Part shown: positions 1-7,623 of the stretch, piece by piece
How the letters are laid out: each line of letters starts with the position of its first letter
Position numbering within the stretch: position 1 is the stretch's first letter
Assembly (NCBI GenBank): GCA_937917475.1
Contig: CALDNF010000247.1
Span: 1 to 12,973, forward strand
Length of the DNA stretch: 12,973 nucleotides
Reading direction: 5' to 3'
Source: an uncultured Faecalibacterium sp.
GTDB taxonomy: Bacteria; Bacillota; Clostridia; Oscillospirales; Ruminococcaceae
Program-made: the position numbers and the translations under genes
The notes under the pieces: generated by a model
Seen by the model: only the letters and a program-made list of their open reading frames with translations
What the model was told of the DNA's origin: nothing
Database searches by the model: none

Positions 1-137
1 TCAAGACTCGTTCCACCAAGCCCGAGATCCACGTCGAAGTTTGCTCCAAGTGCCACCCCTTCTACACTGGTAAGCAGAAGCTGGTTGACACCGGCGGACG
101 TGTTGAACGCTTCAACAAGCGTTTCGGCCGTAAGTAA
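1..137 (+). CDS. rpmE: 50S ribosomal protein bL31 (3' end only)
   Basis: This is the C-terminal 44 codons of large-subunit ribosomal protein bL31; the start lies before the window. The visible residues contain the family hallmark CSKCHPFYTGKQ, followed by a basic tail ending RVERFNKRFGRK and a TAA stop at 135-137. The CxxC pair is the second half of the zinc-binding C+ form of bL31; whether the first cysteine pair is present cannot be seen. The protein sits in the central protuberance of the 50S subunit at the bridge to the 30S. A hairpin terminator follows within 20 bases, so rpmE ends its transcription unit here and is not co-transcribed with the exporter genes downstream. Identification is secure despite truncation. 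Confidence 0.95.
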   Translation, partial: KTRSTKPEIHVEVCSKCHPFYTGKQKLVDTGGRVERFNKRFGRK

Positions 138-151
138 TTACAGGCTATTTC

Positions 152-186
152 AAAGCGTCGTTTCCTTTGGGAAGCGACGCTTTTTT
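152..186 (+). terminator. Intrinsic terminator of rpmE
   Basis: A stem of AAGCGTCG (153-160) pairs with CGACGCTT (175-182) and is extended inward by five more pairs (one of them T-G), leaving a 4-base loop. A run of six T (181-186) follows. This is a classic rho-independent terminator 15 bases after the rpmE stop codon. Confidence 0.93.
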
Positions 187-304
187 GTCGTAATCTGTAT
201 TTACACGAGTTTTGCATAAAATCATCACATTTACCGACTAAAATAAACCAGCAGCCCGCACGCCGCTCAGGCTCCGGGCAACACGAAAGCAAGGAGAGGT
301 TTCT

Positions 305-1048
305 GTGATCGAAGTATCTCATCTCACCAAAAAATACGGCCGGAATCTTGCGGTGGACGATCTCTCGTTCACGGTGGAGGATGGTCAGGTCTATGGTCTG
401 CTTGGGCCTAACGGCGCAGGCAAATCCACCATTATGAACATCCTTACCGGGTATCTTTCCGCAACCGGCGGCGAGGTCATGGTGGAGGGCCATCCTCTGC
501 CCGAAGAAGCGGACAAGGCCAAAGCCTGCATCGGCTATCTGCCGGAGCAGCCGCCCCTTTACCCTGAAATGACGGTGGAGGAATATCTGAGCTTTGCAGC
601 GGAACTTAAAAAAGTGCCCAAAGCAGAGCGTGCGGAGCAGGTAAAGAAGGCAGCCCGGCGGACAGGGCTTGAAAAAGTGCTGCCCCGGCTGATCCGCAGC
701 CTTTCCAAGGGCTACCGGCAGCGGGTGGGGATCGCACAGGCCCTGCTGGGCAGTCCGAAGATCATTATTCTGGATGAGCCTACCGTGGGACTGGACCCGG
801 CGCAGGTCATTGAGATCCGCAGGCTGATCCGGGAATTGGGCCGCAGCCATACGGTCATATTATCCAGCCACATCCTCAGCGAGGTGCAGGCTGTCTGTCA
901 GCGCATCCTGATCCTGTCTGAGGGCCATCTGGCGGCAGCGGGCACGTTGGAGGAACTGACAGCCGGGGGAAAGACTCTGGAAGAGGTCTTTCTTGAATTG
1001 ACCGGCGGAACGCCGGAGGAAGAGACCGGAGAGGGGGAGGACGAATGA
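305..1048 (+). CDS. ABC transporter ATP-binding protein, GldA-like
   Basis: This 247-residue ATPase powers an ABC-2 type exporter. Walker A is GPNGAGKS (34-41), the Q-loop Gln is residue 82, and the signature is the variant LSKGYRQR (133-140) in place of LSGGQ. Walker B is IIILDEP (153-159) and the H-loop His is residue 189. The LSKGYRQR signature and the GYLPEQPPLY Q-loop are typical of the GldA/NatA/CcmA-like branch. The start is GTG at 305, preceded by AAGGAGAG at 291-298. The acidic tail rich in Glu is unremarkable. Its stop overlaps the permease start (ATGA at 1045-1048), so the two are translationally coupled. The substrate is unknown; in Bacteroidetes the related proteins serve gliding motility, but in Firmicutes such cassettes have no settled role. 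I see no convincing promoter in 187-290. Confidence 0.9.
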   Translation: MIEVSHLTKKYGRNLAVDDLSFTVEDGQVYGLLGPNGAGKSTIMNILTGYLSATGGEVMVEGHPLPEEADKAKACIGYLPEQPPLYPEMTVEEYLSFAAELKKVPKAERAEQVKKAARRTGLEKVLPRLIRSLSKGYRQRVGIAQALLGSPKIIILDEPTVGLDPAQVIEIRRLIRELGRSHTVILSSHILSEVQAVCQRILILSEGHLAAAGTLEELTAGGKTLEEVFLELTGGTPEEETGEGEDE

Positions 1049-1917
1049 GGGCCATTTTCAAGCGGGAACTCCGTAGCTATTTTCACGGAATGATCGGTTA
1101 TGTCCTTACGGCTTTTCTTGTGGCGGCATCCGGGCTTTACTTTATGGCCCTGAATCTGGGCTATGGAATGACAGATTTCAGCTATTATACCCTGTACCGC
1201 ACGATTTTCATTCTGCTGCTCTATGTTCCGGTGCTGACCATGCGCTCATTGGCCGAGGAACGACGCAGCCGCACAGATCAGCTTCTCCTGACCAGCCCGG
1301 TCTCGGTAGGGGGCATCGTTCTGGGGAAATTCTTTGCCATGTGCGTTCTTTTTGCTCTGCCCTGTCTGGTGGACCTTGGGATGATCTTCATTCTCTGGGC
1401 ATTGGGCGGTACGATGACTGCACTGATATCCAATCTGGCTGGCCTGCTTTGTTATTATCTGATGGGCTGTGCCGCCATTGCCATCGGAGAATTTCTCTCC
1501 GGCCTGACCGAAAATCAGATCATTGCGGCCGTTATGGGATTTGCCGTTTTGCTGGTGGCTTATATGATGCCCAGTCTGCGCAGCCTGTTCAATGCAGGCA
1601 GTGCCGTGGCACTGGCGGTCTTTACTGTTCTGGCAGGGGCGGCATCTCTTGGAGCGGGTCTCCGGACCCGGAGCTTTATCTTGGGCTGCCTGAGCTTTTC
1701 GGCCTGCTGCATCGGGCTCTGTGCGCTCTTTCTGCTCCGGAGCAGCTGGCTCACCGAAGCGTTCAGTGGGGTCCTGAGTGCACTCTGTCTTTTTACACCC
1801 TTTGAGGATTTTGTCAACGGCAGTTTTTCCATCCCGGTGCTCGTCTATTACCTGACCGTGACGGTTCTGTTCCTCTTCTTTACGGCGCAGGACATGGAAC
1901 GGCGTCGTTGGAACTGA
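1045..1917 (+). CDS. ABC-2 type permease, GldF-like
   Basis: This 290-residue integral membrane protein is the permease partner of the preceding ATPase. It has about six hydrophobic segments (roughly residues 15-35, 50-66, 90-118, 125-150, 160-205 and 212-232, with a last one near 265-282). Between the second and third segments lies the cytoplasmic motif MRSLAEERRSRTDQLLLTSP, a hallmark of ABC-2/GldF-like permeases, where EERR...T.ELLLTSPV is usual. The C-terminal pattern of FEDFVNGSF, then VYYLTVTVLFLFFTAQDMERRRW, is also typical. The ATG start overlaps the ATPase stop. The gene ends a few bases before the ribosome binding site of the GldG-like gene, which in turn overlaps its stop codon. 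Function: forms the membrane channel of an exporter of unknown substrate. Confidence 0.88.
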   Translation: MRAIFKRELRSYFHGMIGYVLTAFLVAASGLYFMALNLGYGMTDFSYYTLYRTIFILLLYVPVLTMRSLAEERRSRTDQLLLTSPVSVGGIVLGKFFAMCVLFALPCLVDLGMIFILWALGGTMTALISNLAGLLCYYLMGCAAIAIGEFLSGLTENQIIAAVMGFAVLLVAYMMPSLRSLFNAGSAVALAVFTVLAGAASLGAGLRTRSFILGCLSFSACCIGLCALFLLRSSWLTEAFSGVLSALCLFTPFEDFVNGSFSIPVLVYYLTVTVLFLFFTAQDMERRRWN

Positions 1918-1931
1918 AGGAGGTGTGTGTG

Positions 1932-3368
1932 ATGAAACGGGACAAGAAAACATTTCAGAACCCAAAAGTTTTCCGCAGCGGGCTCTGGTCAGTCGTTTTT
2001 CTGCTGGCGGCGGTCGTATTGGCAGTGCTGGTCAACCTGGCAGTCCGGGCAATTCCGGACAAATACACCCGCTTTGACCTTTCGGAGTCTGGTTTGTACA
2101 CCCTCAGTGACAGCTCAAAAGAGATCGCAAAAGGGATCTCACAGGATGTGACCATCTATTACCTTTGTGAGACCGGCAACGAAGATACCATCATCTCCAA
2201 GATCCTGGATCGATATGCCTCTGAGAACAGCCACATTGTGTGGGAACTCAAGGACCCGGCGGTATATCCGACCTTTGCCTCTCAGTATGGCGTACAGGAC
2301 AGCGAGAGCGGCAGCCTGATCTTTGTTTCCGGAGAAAAGAGCGTGGTTCTGGATGCAGCCGATCTCTACACCTACGACTACTCGGATTACTACACGTCCG
2401 GGAGCCCCTCGGTGACCTTTGACGGCGAGAACAAGATCACTTCTGCCCTCTACAAGCTCACCAGCGGGGAGCAGCTTCACGCCTACTATACCACCAACCA
2501 TGGGGAACAGCCTCTGACCGATACGCTGACCGATGCGCTGGAGGGTCAGAATTTTTCCCTGACCGCTCTTGATCTGCTCAGTGACAGCATCCCAGAGGAC
2601 TGCGCTTTGCTCATCGTCAATGTGCCGGCCAGCGATTTTGCCTCGGCGGGCAATCTGGTGGACGAAATGGCGGTTCTGCGCAGCTACCTGAGCGGGGGAG
2701 GGAAGATCCTGCTGACCACTGATTCCTATTATAATACACCCAATCTCGACAGCCTGATGGCAGAGTTCGGCTTGACCCGCACCGAGGGACTTGTGGTGGA
2801 AGGAGATTCCGGCCATTATCTGAACGGCTATCCGTACTATCTGATGCCGGACTATGCTTCGGCACAGGAGAGCGGCGTGCTGGACAGCATCAACACCAGT
2901 CGCCGGGTGCTTTTGCAGATGGCACAGGGCATCACTCTGAACGAAACGGAGAACGTGGAATCGGAAGCGTTGCTCGTCACGTCGGAAGCGGCCTACAGCA
3001 AAAAGGCCGGTTACGAAATGACAGTAGCGGACCGGGAAGATGGCGATCTGGATGGCCCATTCACGCTGGCGGCGTGGGCGGAAAATACCACTACCGGCGG
3101 GCAGGTCATCTGGATCAACTGCGGCAACATGGACAACGAGTATATCTATGAGACCGTGCCCGGCAATGTGACCTTCCTGCAAGGCTGCGCTGCAGCTCTT
3201 GCCAGCGAAGAAACGGTGAAACTAGTGGATTCCAAAGCTCTGGAAGCAGCAGCCATCACGGTGCCTGCCGGGATGACGGCAGCTCTGGGCCTGAGCTTTA
3301 CCATCCTGCTTCCGGTGGTGATCCTTGCCGTGGGCGGTGTGGTGGTCCTGCTCCGCCGCCGCAAGTAA
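1932..3368 (+). CDS. GldG-like ABC transporter auxiliary protein
   Basis: This 478-residue protein is the third member of the exporter cassette. It has an N-terminal membrane anchor (about residues 16-40), a large extracytoplasmic region of about 400 residues, and a C-terminal membrane segment (about 450-473) ending in RRRK. After the first anchor comes the pattern FDLSESGLYTLSDSSKEI, and near residue 185 the pattern YYTTNHGEQPL. Both match the GldG/ABC_transp_aux family (usually D.T....YTLS and .TGHGE..L). I chose ATG 1932 because AAGGAGG (1917-1923) lies 8 bases upstream; a longer frame from TTG 1908 would swallow that site. The large outside domain probably binds or guides the exported substrate, but this is inference. 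A terminator follows 26 bases after the stop. Confidence 0.85.
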   Translation: MKRDKKTFQNPKVFRSGLWSVVFLLAAVVLAVLVNLAVRAIPDKYTRFDLSESGLYTLSDSSKEIAKGISQDVTIYYLCETGNEDTIISKILDRYASENSHIVWELKDPAVYPTFASQYGVQDSESGSLIFVSGEKSVVLDAADLYTYDYSDYYTSGSPSVTFDGENKITSALYKLTSGEQLHAYYTTNHGEQPLTDTLTDALEGQNFSLTALDLLSDSIPEDCALLIVNVPASDFASAGNLVDEMAVLRSYLSGGGKILLTTDSYYNTPNLDSLMAEFGLTRTEGLVVEGDSGHYLNGYPYYLMPDYASAQESGVLDSINTSRRVLLQMAQGITLNETENVESEALLVTSEAAYSKKAGYEMTVADREDGDLDGPFTLAAWAENTTTGGQVIWINCGNMDNEYIYETVPGNVTFLQGCAAALASEETVKLVDSKALEAAAITVPAGMTAALGLSFTILLPVVILAVGGVVVLLRRRK

Positions 3369-3394
3369 CAAAGTAAGCTGCAAATAAGGAAATC

Positions 3395-3425
3395 AACGGC
3401 TCTTCCGGGTGGAAGGGCCGTTTTT
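3395..3425 (+). terminator. Terminator of the GldA/F/G-like cassette
   Basis: A 12-bp stem pairs AACGGCTCTTCC (3395-3406) with GGAAGGGCCGTT (3411-3422), with one T-G pair and a GGGT loop. It is followed by a run of T ending at 3425. This ends the exporter operon and separates it from the pot operon. Confidence 0.93.
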
Positions 3426-3470
3426 GCTGCTCCGGAATTTTGCAAATTTTGACAATATGAGACAGAGTGA

Positions 3471-3499
3471 TTGACATTTGTGCCAGGATTGTATAAGAT
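3471..3499 (+). promoter_or_regulatory. Promoter of the potABCD operon
   Basis: A perfect -35 TTGACA (3471-3476) is followed after 17 bases by TAAGAT (3494-3499, 4 of 6 consensus). An overlapping TATAAG at 3492-3497 is an alternative -10 with a 15-base spacer. Either predicts a transcript start at about 3504-3507, exactly where the 5' strand of the leader stem begins. Confidence 0.8.
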
Positions 3500-3503
3500 A
3501 GAC

Positions 3504-3605
3504 AAGACAGGGCAGAGAAGCTGCGCAGAGATTCCGGTTGCGGGTAAGTGTGCGGGGACGGTCACCCTGGTACGAGGGATGGGGACAAAGGGCCCTGTCT
3601 TTTTT
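3504..3605 (+). ncRNA. Structured potABCD leader, possible riboswitch or attenuator
   Basis: The 5' end of the predicted transcript, AAGACAGGGC (3504-3513), pairs perfectly over 10 bp with GCCCTGTCTT (3592-3601), which runs into T's to 3605. The enclosed 78 bases can form two arms. P2 is 3521-3527 with 3549-3555 (7 bp, with G-T pairs), capped by TCCG/CGGG around a GTTG loop. P3 is 3562-3568 with 3575-3582 (7 bp with one bulged A, loop GGTACG). The single-stranded joining pieces are AGAGAAG, GGACGG and GGACAAAGG. The closing stem plus U-tail would act as a terminator before potA, so folding could switch the operon. The layout resembles a riboswitch whose P1 is also the terminator. I compared it from memory with ykkC-type, guanidine-III, purine, c-di-GMP, THF and TPP aptamers and found no full match. 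The fold was done by hand. Confidence 0.6.
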
Positions 3606-3635
3606 CGTATCTGAGTTTAAGGAGGATAAACATTC

Positions 3636-4685
3636 ATGATGGACAACTCGGTGATCGTTTCACTGCGGGATATCGTGGTGGAATTTGACGGCCAGAGGAT
3701 TCTGGACGGGCTGAACCTCGACATCCACGACAAGGAATTTGTTACGCTGCTGGGCTCTTCCGGCTGCGGTAAAACCACGACGCTCCGCTTGATCGCAGGC
3801 TTTTTGGAGCCCAACTCCGGCAAGGTTCTGCTCAAGGGGCAGGACATCACCGGCGTGCCGCCCTATAAGCGGCCGGTGAACACGGTGTTCCAGAAATACG
3901 CCCTTTTCCCGCATCTGAACGTCTTTGAAAACGTTGCGTTCGGCCTGCGGTTGAAAAAGATGGACGAAGAGACCATCCGCCGCAAGGTGCGGGATATGTT
4001 GGAAGTGGTGGGTCTGAAAGGCTTTGAACGCCGCAGTATCGGCCAGATGTCCGGCGGACAGCAGCAGCGTGTGGCCATTGCCCGCAGTCTGGTCAACGAG
4101 CCGGAGATCCTGCTTCTGGATGAGCCGCTGGGTGCATTGGACCTCAAGCTGCGCAAGGAGATGCAGCTGGAGCTGAAACGCCTGCAGCGTGAGATGAACA
4201 TTACCTTTATTTATGTTACCCACGATCAGGAAGAGGCCCTTACCATGTCGGATACCGTTGTGGTCATGAACGGCGGCAAGGTGCAGCAGATCGGTACGCC
4301 GGAAGACATCTACAATGAGCCCAAGAATGCTTTTGTGGCAGACTTTATCGGTGATTCCAACATCGTGGACGGCGTGATGCACCGGGACTTCCTGGTCTCT
4401 TTCTCGGGCGTGGAGTTCCCCTGCGTAGACCGTGGCTTTGCCCGGGAACAGAGCGTACAGGTGGTGGTCCGCCCCGAGGATATCGAGGTGGTCGCCCCCA
4501 TGGAAGGCCAGCTGGTGGGCGTGGTCAATGACGTCATCTTCAAGGGTGTCCATTTTGAGATGCACGTTGCGTGCGAGGGCCGGGAGTGGCTGATCCACTC
4601 CACCCGGGCCTGCACTCCCGGCGAGACCATCGGCATGAAGATCGGCCCCAACGAGATCCACATTATGGCACGTTCGGAGGGGTGA
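3636..4685 (+). CDS. potA: Polyamine ABC transporter ATP-binding protein PotA
   Basis: This 349-residue ATPase energises spermidine/putrescine import. Walker A is GSSGCGKTT (40-48), the Q-loop Gln is residue 86, the signature is SGGQQQR (139-145), Walker B is ILLLDEP (158-164) and the H-loop His is residue 196. The C-terminal part (about 245-349) is the TOBE-type regulatory domain, with the typical QVVVRPEDIEVV. Two adjacent ATGs (3636, 3639) follow AAGGAGG (3619-3625); the first gives a 10-base spacing. The length fits the family (E. coli PotA is about 378). It opens a four-gene operon in the classic order A-B-C-D, transcribed from 3471-3499 through a structured leader. The assignment to polyamines rests on that order and on PotD similarity. 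Confidence 0.93.
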   Translation: MMDNSVIVSLRDIVVEFDGQRILDGLNLDIHDKEFVTLLGSSGCGKTTTLRLIAGFLEPNSGKVLLKGQDITGVPPYKRPVNTVFQKYALFPHLNVFENVAFGLRLKKMDEETIRRKVRDMLEVVGLKGFERRSIGQMSGGQQQRVAIARSLVNEPEILLLDEPLGALDLKLRKEMQLELKRLQREMNITFIYVTHDQEEALTMSDTVVVMNGGKVQQIGTPEDIYNEPKNAFVADFIGDSNIVDGVMHRDFLVSFSGVEFPCVDRGFAREQSVQVVVRPEDIEVVAPMEGQLVGVVNDVIFKGVHFEMHVACEGREWLIHSTRACTPGETIGMKIGPNEIHIMARSEG

Positions 4686-4692
4686 AGCCGAA

Positions 4693-5508
4693 ATGAAGAT
4701 CTATGATAAAAAACTGGCCTATCCGTATTTTATCTGGATGGTCCTGTTTACTGTTGTGCCGCTGCTGATCGTGGTTTACTACGCCCTGACCGACAGCAAT
4801 GGCAATTTTACGCTGGACAATCTGGTGTCCATCAGCGGCTACGGCTCGGTGTTTGCCCGCAGCCTGCTGCTGGCACTGATCGCTACGGTGGTCTGCCTTG
4901 TGCTGGCGTTTCCCATCGGTTATTTCCTGTCCCGGCTGAGGGTCAACAAACAGCATATCATGCTGATGCTGGTCATGCTGCCTATGTGGATGAACTTTCT
5001 GCTCCGCACCTATGCGTGGATGGGCCTGCTGAGCATCAACGGCCCGGTCAATGCCGTGTTGGGCTTCTTCGGCCTTGGACCTTATTCCATGCTGAACACT
5101 TCCGGCGCGGTGGTGCTGGGCATGGTGTACAACTATGTGCCGTATATGATCCTGCCCCTTTACACCAGCATGACCAAGATCGATCAGAGCCTGATCGAAG
5201 CGGCACAGGACCTGGGTGCAAACACCACCCGGACCCTGCTGCGAGTGCTGATCCCCATGAGTGTGCCCGGTATCAGCACCGGCATCACCATGGTATTCGT
5301 CCCGGCGGTGTCTACCTTTGTCATCAGCCGGATGCTGGGCGGCGGTTCGAATCTGCTGATCGGCGATTTGATCGAAATGCAGTTCCTTGGCAACAGCTAC
5401 AACCTCAATGTGGGTTCGGCCATGAGTCTGGTGCTGATGATCATCGTTCTGCTCTGCATGAGCTTTACCTCGAGCTTTGACGAGGATGAGATGGAGGGTG
5501 TGTCCTGA
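4693..5508 (+). CDS. potB: Polyamine ABC transporter permease PotB
   Basis: This 271-residue inner-membrane permease has about six hydrophobic spans, beginning with residues 12-30. The ABC importer permease EAA loop that docks on the ATPase is visible as EAAQDLGANTTRTLLRVLIP from residue 169. The sequence MLPMWMNFLLRTYAWMGLL is typical of PotB. The ATG lies 7 bases after the potA stop, with GGAGGGG (4677-4683) overlapping the end of potA as ribosome binding site. The stop overlaps the potC start in TGATG (5506-5510), so the two permeases are translationally coupled and probably made in equal amounts. The acidic C-terminus (DEDEME) is short. The family is confident; the exact substrate is inferred from context. 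Confidence 0.92.
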   Translation: MKIYDKKLAYPYFIWMVLFTVVPLLIVVYYALTDSNGNFTLDNLVSISGYGSVFARSLLLALIATVVCLVLAFPIGYFLSRLRVNKQHIMLMLVMLPMWMNFLLRTYAWMGLLSINGPVNAVLGFFGLGPYSMLNTSGAVVLGMVYNYVPYMILPLYTSMTKIDQSLIEAAQDLGANTTRTLLRVLIPMSVPGISTGITMVFVPAVSTFVISRMLGGGSNLLIGDLIEMQFLGNSYNLNVGSAMSLVLMIIVLLCMSFTSSFDEDEMEGVS

Positions 5509-6356
5509 TGAAAACAAAACATCTTCGGCTGATGCAGCGGGCTTATGTGATCCTCTTCTTCTGCTTCATGTACCTGCCCATCGCCTATATGATCATCTTC
5601 AGCTTCAACCAGAGCAAGGGTTACTCACTCTTTACCGGCTTCACCCTCAAGTGGTATTCCAGCCTGTTCCACAACTCGGCCATCCTCCATGCCCTCTGGG
5701 TCTCCATTGAGGTGGCTCTGCTGTCGGCCGTTGTCGCCACGGTGCTGGGAACGGCAGCATCCCTCGGCATTGCATCCATGGGCAAGAAAAGCCGTCTTGT
5801 GGTCACCAATATCACCTATATTCCGGTGGTCAACCCCGAGATCATTACCGGCATCTCCCTGATGCTGCTTTTCGTGGCCTACCAGCGATTTGCCGATAAG
5901 GTGGATTTCCTGCCCGACAGCATCATGGGCCTGCCGACCCTGCTCATTGCGCACATTGCCTTCAATGTGCCTTACGTTATTTTCAACGTGACTCCCAAAC
6001 TCAAGCAGCTGGATATCAAGCTGTATGAGGCTGCGCTGGATCTGGGCTGTGACCCCAAACAGGCCTTTTTCAAGGTCATCCTGCCCGAGATCAGTCCGGC
6101 TATTTTGTCGGCATTCCTGATCTGCCTGACCTATTCCATCGATGATTTCATGATCTCCTACTTCAACTGCGGCACTGTGGAGACCCTGCCCATTGCCATC
6201 TACTCCATGACCCGTAAAAAGGTCAGCCCGGAGATCTATGCGCTGTCTACCATTATGTTTGTGGTGATCCTTGCCATCATCCTCATCTCCAATGCAATGG
6301 AGAGCCGGGAATACCGCCGGGATCAGCGGGCACTGAGAGGGGGAGATGCCGCATGA
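5508..6356 (+). CDS. potC: Polyamine ABC transporter permease PotC
   Basis: This 282-residue permease is the second half of the transmembrane channel. It has six hydrophobic spans starting at about residue 12 (VILFFCFMYLPIAYMIIFSF) and the motif FNQSKG after the first span, which is usual in PotC. The EAA loop, EAALDLGCDPKQAFFKVILP, starts at residue 174. The later segment FLICLTYSIDDFMISYF is a strong PotC signature. Its ATG is shared with the potB stop, with GGAGGGTG at 5493-5500 as ribosome binding site. Its own stop overlaps the potD start (ATGA, 6353-6356). A short charged tail ends the protein. Confidence 0.92.
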   Translation: MKTKHLRLMQRAYVILFFCFMYLPIAYMIIFSFNQSKGYSLFTGFTLKWYSSLFHNSAILHALWVSIEVALLSAVVATVLGTAASLGIASMGKKSRLVVTNITYIPVVNPEIITGISLMLLFVAYQRFADKVDFLPDSIMGLPTLLIAHIAFNVPYVIFNVTPKLKQLDIKLYEAALDLGCDPKQAFFKVILPEISPAILSAFLICLTYSIDDFMISYFNCGTVETLPIAIYSMTRKKVSPEIYALSTIMFVVILAIILISNAMESREYRRDQRALRGGDAA

Positions 6357-7585
6357 AACGTTTTGTGATCCTGTTGCTGACCGCTGTTTTGGTCCTGACC
6401 ATGCCGCTGTCTGCCTTTGCAGCCGGTACCATCGAGGTCAACGAGGATGTTTCGGTCTCTGCCGATTACGACTGGACCCGCTTCAAGGGGCAGAACATTA
6501 CCCTGAATGTCTACAACTGGGGCGAGTATATTTCCAACGGCTCTGACGACAGTGTGGATGTGGTATCAGCCTTTGAAAAGCTCACCGGCATCAAGGTCAA
6601 CTACACCACCTTTGATTCCAACGAATCCATGTACGCCAAGCTGAAGTCCGGTGCAGCCGACTACGACGTGGTGGTCCCCTCGGACTATATGGTGGCAAAG
6701 ATGATCTCGGAAGGGATGCTCATGCCGCTGAACTACGACAACATCCCCAATTTCCAGAACATTGACGAAAACTACCGGTTTGCCGATTATGATCCCGAGA
6801 ACAAGTACACAGTGCCCTATATGCTCTGCACCACCGGCATCATTTACAATACCACCATGGTAGACAAAGCTCCTACAAGCTGGGCCGACCTGTGGGATGA
6901 GCAGTATGCGGGCAATATCCTGATGTTCAATAACAGCCGTGACGCATACGCCATTGCGGCGTTCAAGGCGGGCAAGAGCATCAACCCCGAGTCTCCGGAA
7001 GAGGTGGACGAGGTGGTGGAAGAGCTCAAGGCTCAGAAACCGCTGGTGCAGGCTTACGTCATGGACGAGATCTTTGATAAGATGATCGGCGGCGAGGCGG
7101 CAATCGGCGTGTATTACTCCGGCGATGCCATTACCATGATCGACGACAACCCCGATCTGGCATGGGTCTTCCCGGAGGAGGGCAGTGTGCTGTCGGTGGA
7201 CAGTATGTGTATCCCGGCCACTAGCGAACATGAGGAAGCAGCCGAAATGTTCATCAACTTCATGTGTGAAGTGGACATCGGCAAGGCCAATGCCGAGTAC
7301 ATCGGCTACACTACCCCCATGGAAGTCGTGCGGGAAGTGCTGGACGATGAGCTGAAGAACAGCGAGATCGCTTTCCCCTCGGAAGAGGTGGAAGAGAAAG
7401 AGGCCGTCTTTACTGCACTGAGCGACGATGTGAACAACGAACTGGACGTGAAGTGGAGTGAGATGAAGAGCTACGATGAGGGCGGCAGCGGATATCTGTT
7501 CCTCCTGCTGCTGCTGGCGATGCTGGCTCTGGCCTGCTTTAATATCTGGCGAAAGCTGCGCCGGAAAACCCGTAATATGTATTGA
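6353..7585 (+). CDS. potD: Polyamine-binding protein PotD with C-terminal membrane anchor
   Basis: This 410-residue extracellular substrate-binding protein feeds PotABC. It has a signal peptide (1-24, cut probably after AFA) with no lipobox Cys. The binding-protein fold spans about 48-375. A hydrophobic anchor (about 381-398) is followed by the basic tail RKLRRKTRNMY, predicting a cytoplasmic C-terminus. Similarity to E. coli PotD runs through YNWGEYIS, VVVPSDYMVAKM, TSWADLW and IGYTTP. The known polyamine contacts W34, Y37, S83, Y85, D257 and Y293 are kept as W56, Y59, S110, Y112, D283 and Y319. By my hand alignment D168, E171, W229 and W255 become N194, D197, Y255 and S281. The polyamine preference may therefore differ from E. 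coli. It is translationally coupled to potC and followed by a terminator. Confidence 0.9.
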   Translation: MKRFVILLLTAVLVLTMPLSAFAAGTIEVNEDVSVSADYDWTRFKGQNITLNVYNWGEYISNGSDDSVDVVSAFEKLTGIKVNYTTFDSNESMYAKLKSGAADYDVVVPSDYMVAKMISEGMLMPLNYDNIPNFQNIDENYRFADYDPENKYTVPYMLCTTGIIYNTTMVDKAPTSWADLWDEQYAGNILMFNNSRDAYAIAAFKAGKSINPESPEEVDEVVEELKAQKPLVQAYVMDEIFDKMIGGEAAIGVYYSGDAITMIDDNPDLAWVFPEEGSVLSVDSMCIPATSEHEEAAEMFINFMCEVDIGKANAEYIGYTTPMEVVREVLDDELKNSEIAFPSEEVEEKEAVFTALSDDVNNELDVKWSEMKSYDEGGSGYLFLLLLLAMLALACFNIWRKLRRKTRNMY

Positions 7586-7589
7586 TTCC

Positions 7590-7623
7590 AAATGGGTCGT
7601 GCTTTGGGTACGGCCCATTTTTT
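7590..7623 (+). terminator. Terminator or attenuator between potD and the thioesterase gene
   Basis: AAATGGG (7590-7596) pairs with CCCATTT (7614-7620), extended inward by TCGT/ACGG, and T's continue to 7623. It starts 5 bases after the potD stop and ends only 16 bases before the next start codon. It may end the pot operon or limit read-through into the next gene. Confidence 0.88.

Noticed and set aside
187..290. Promoter for the GldA-like cassette (TTGCAT at 212-217 with TAAAAT at 239-244)
   Set aside because: The spacing is 21 bases, too long for a normal promoter, and no better pair was found. The cassette may still have a promoter here that I cannot see.
62..850. 262-codon minus-strand frame across the rpmE terminator and the GldA-like gene
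   Set aside because: It overlaps two real genes and a terminator, and its translation shows no family features.
3504..3605. Assigning the pot leader to the ykkC/guanidine-I, PRPP or ppGpp, or guanidine-III riboswitch classes
   Set aside because: Short resemblances (a CTGGTACGAG stretch and GGGGACAAAG) are present. The order of elements and the paired regions do not match those aptamers as I remember them.
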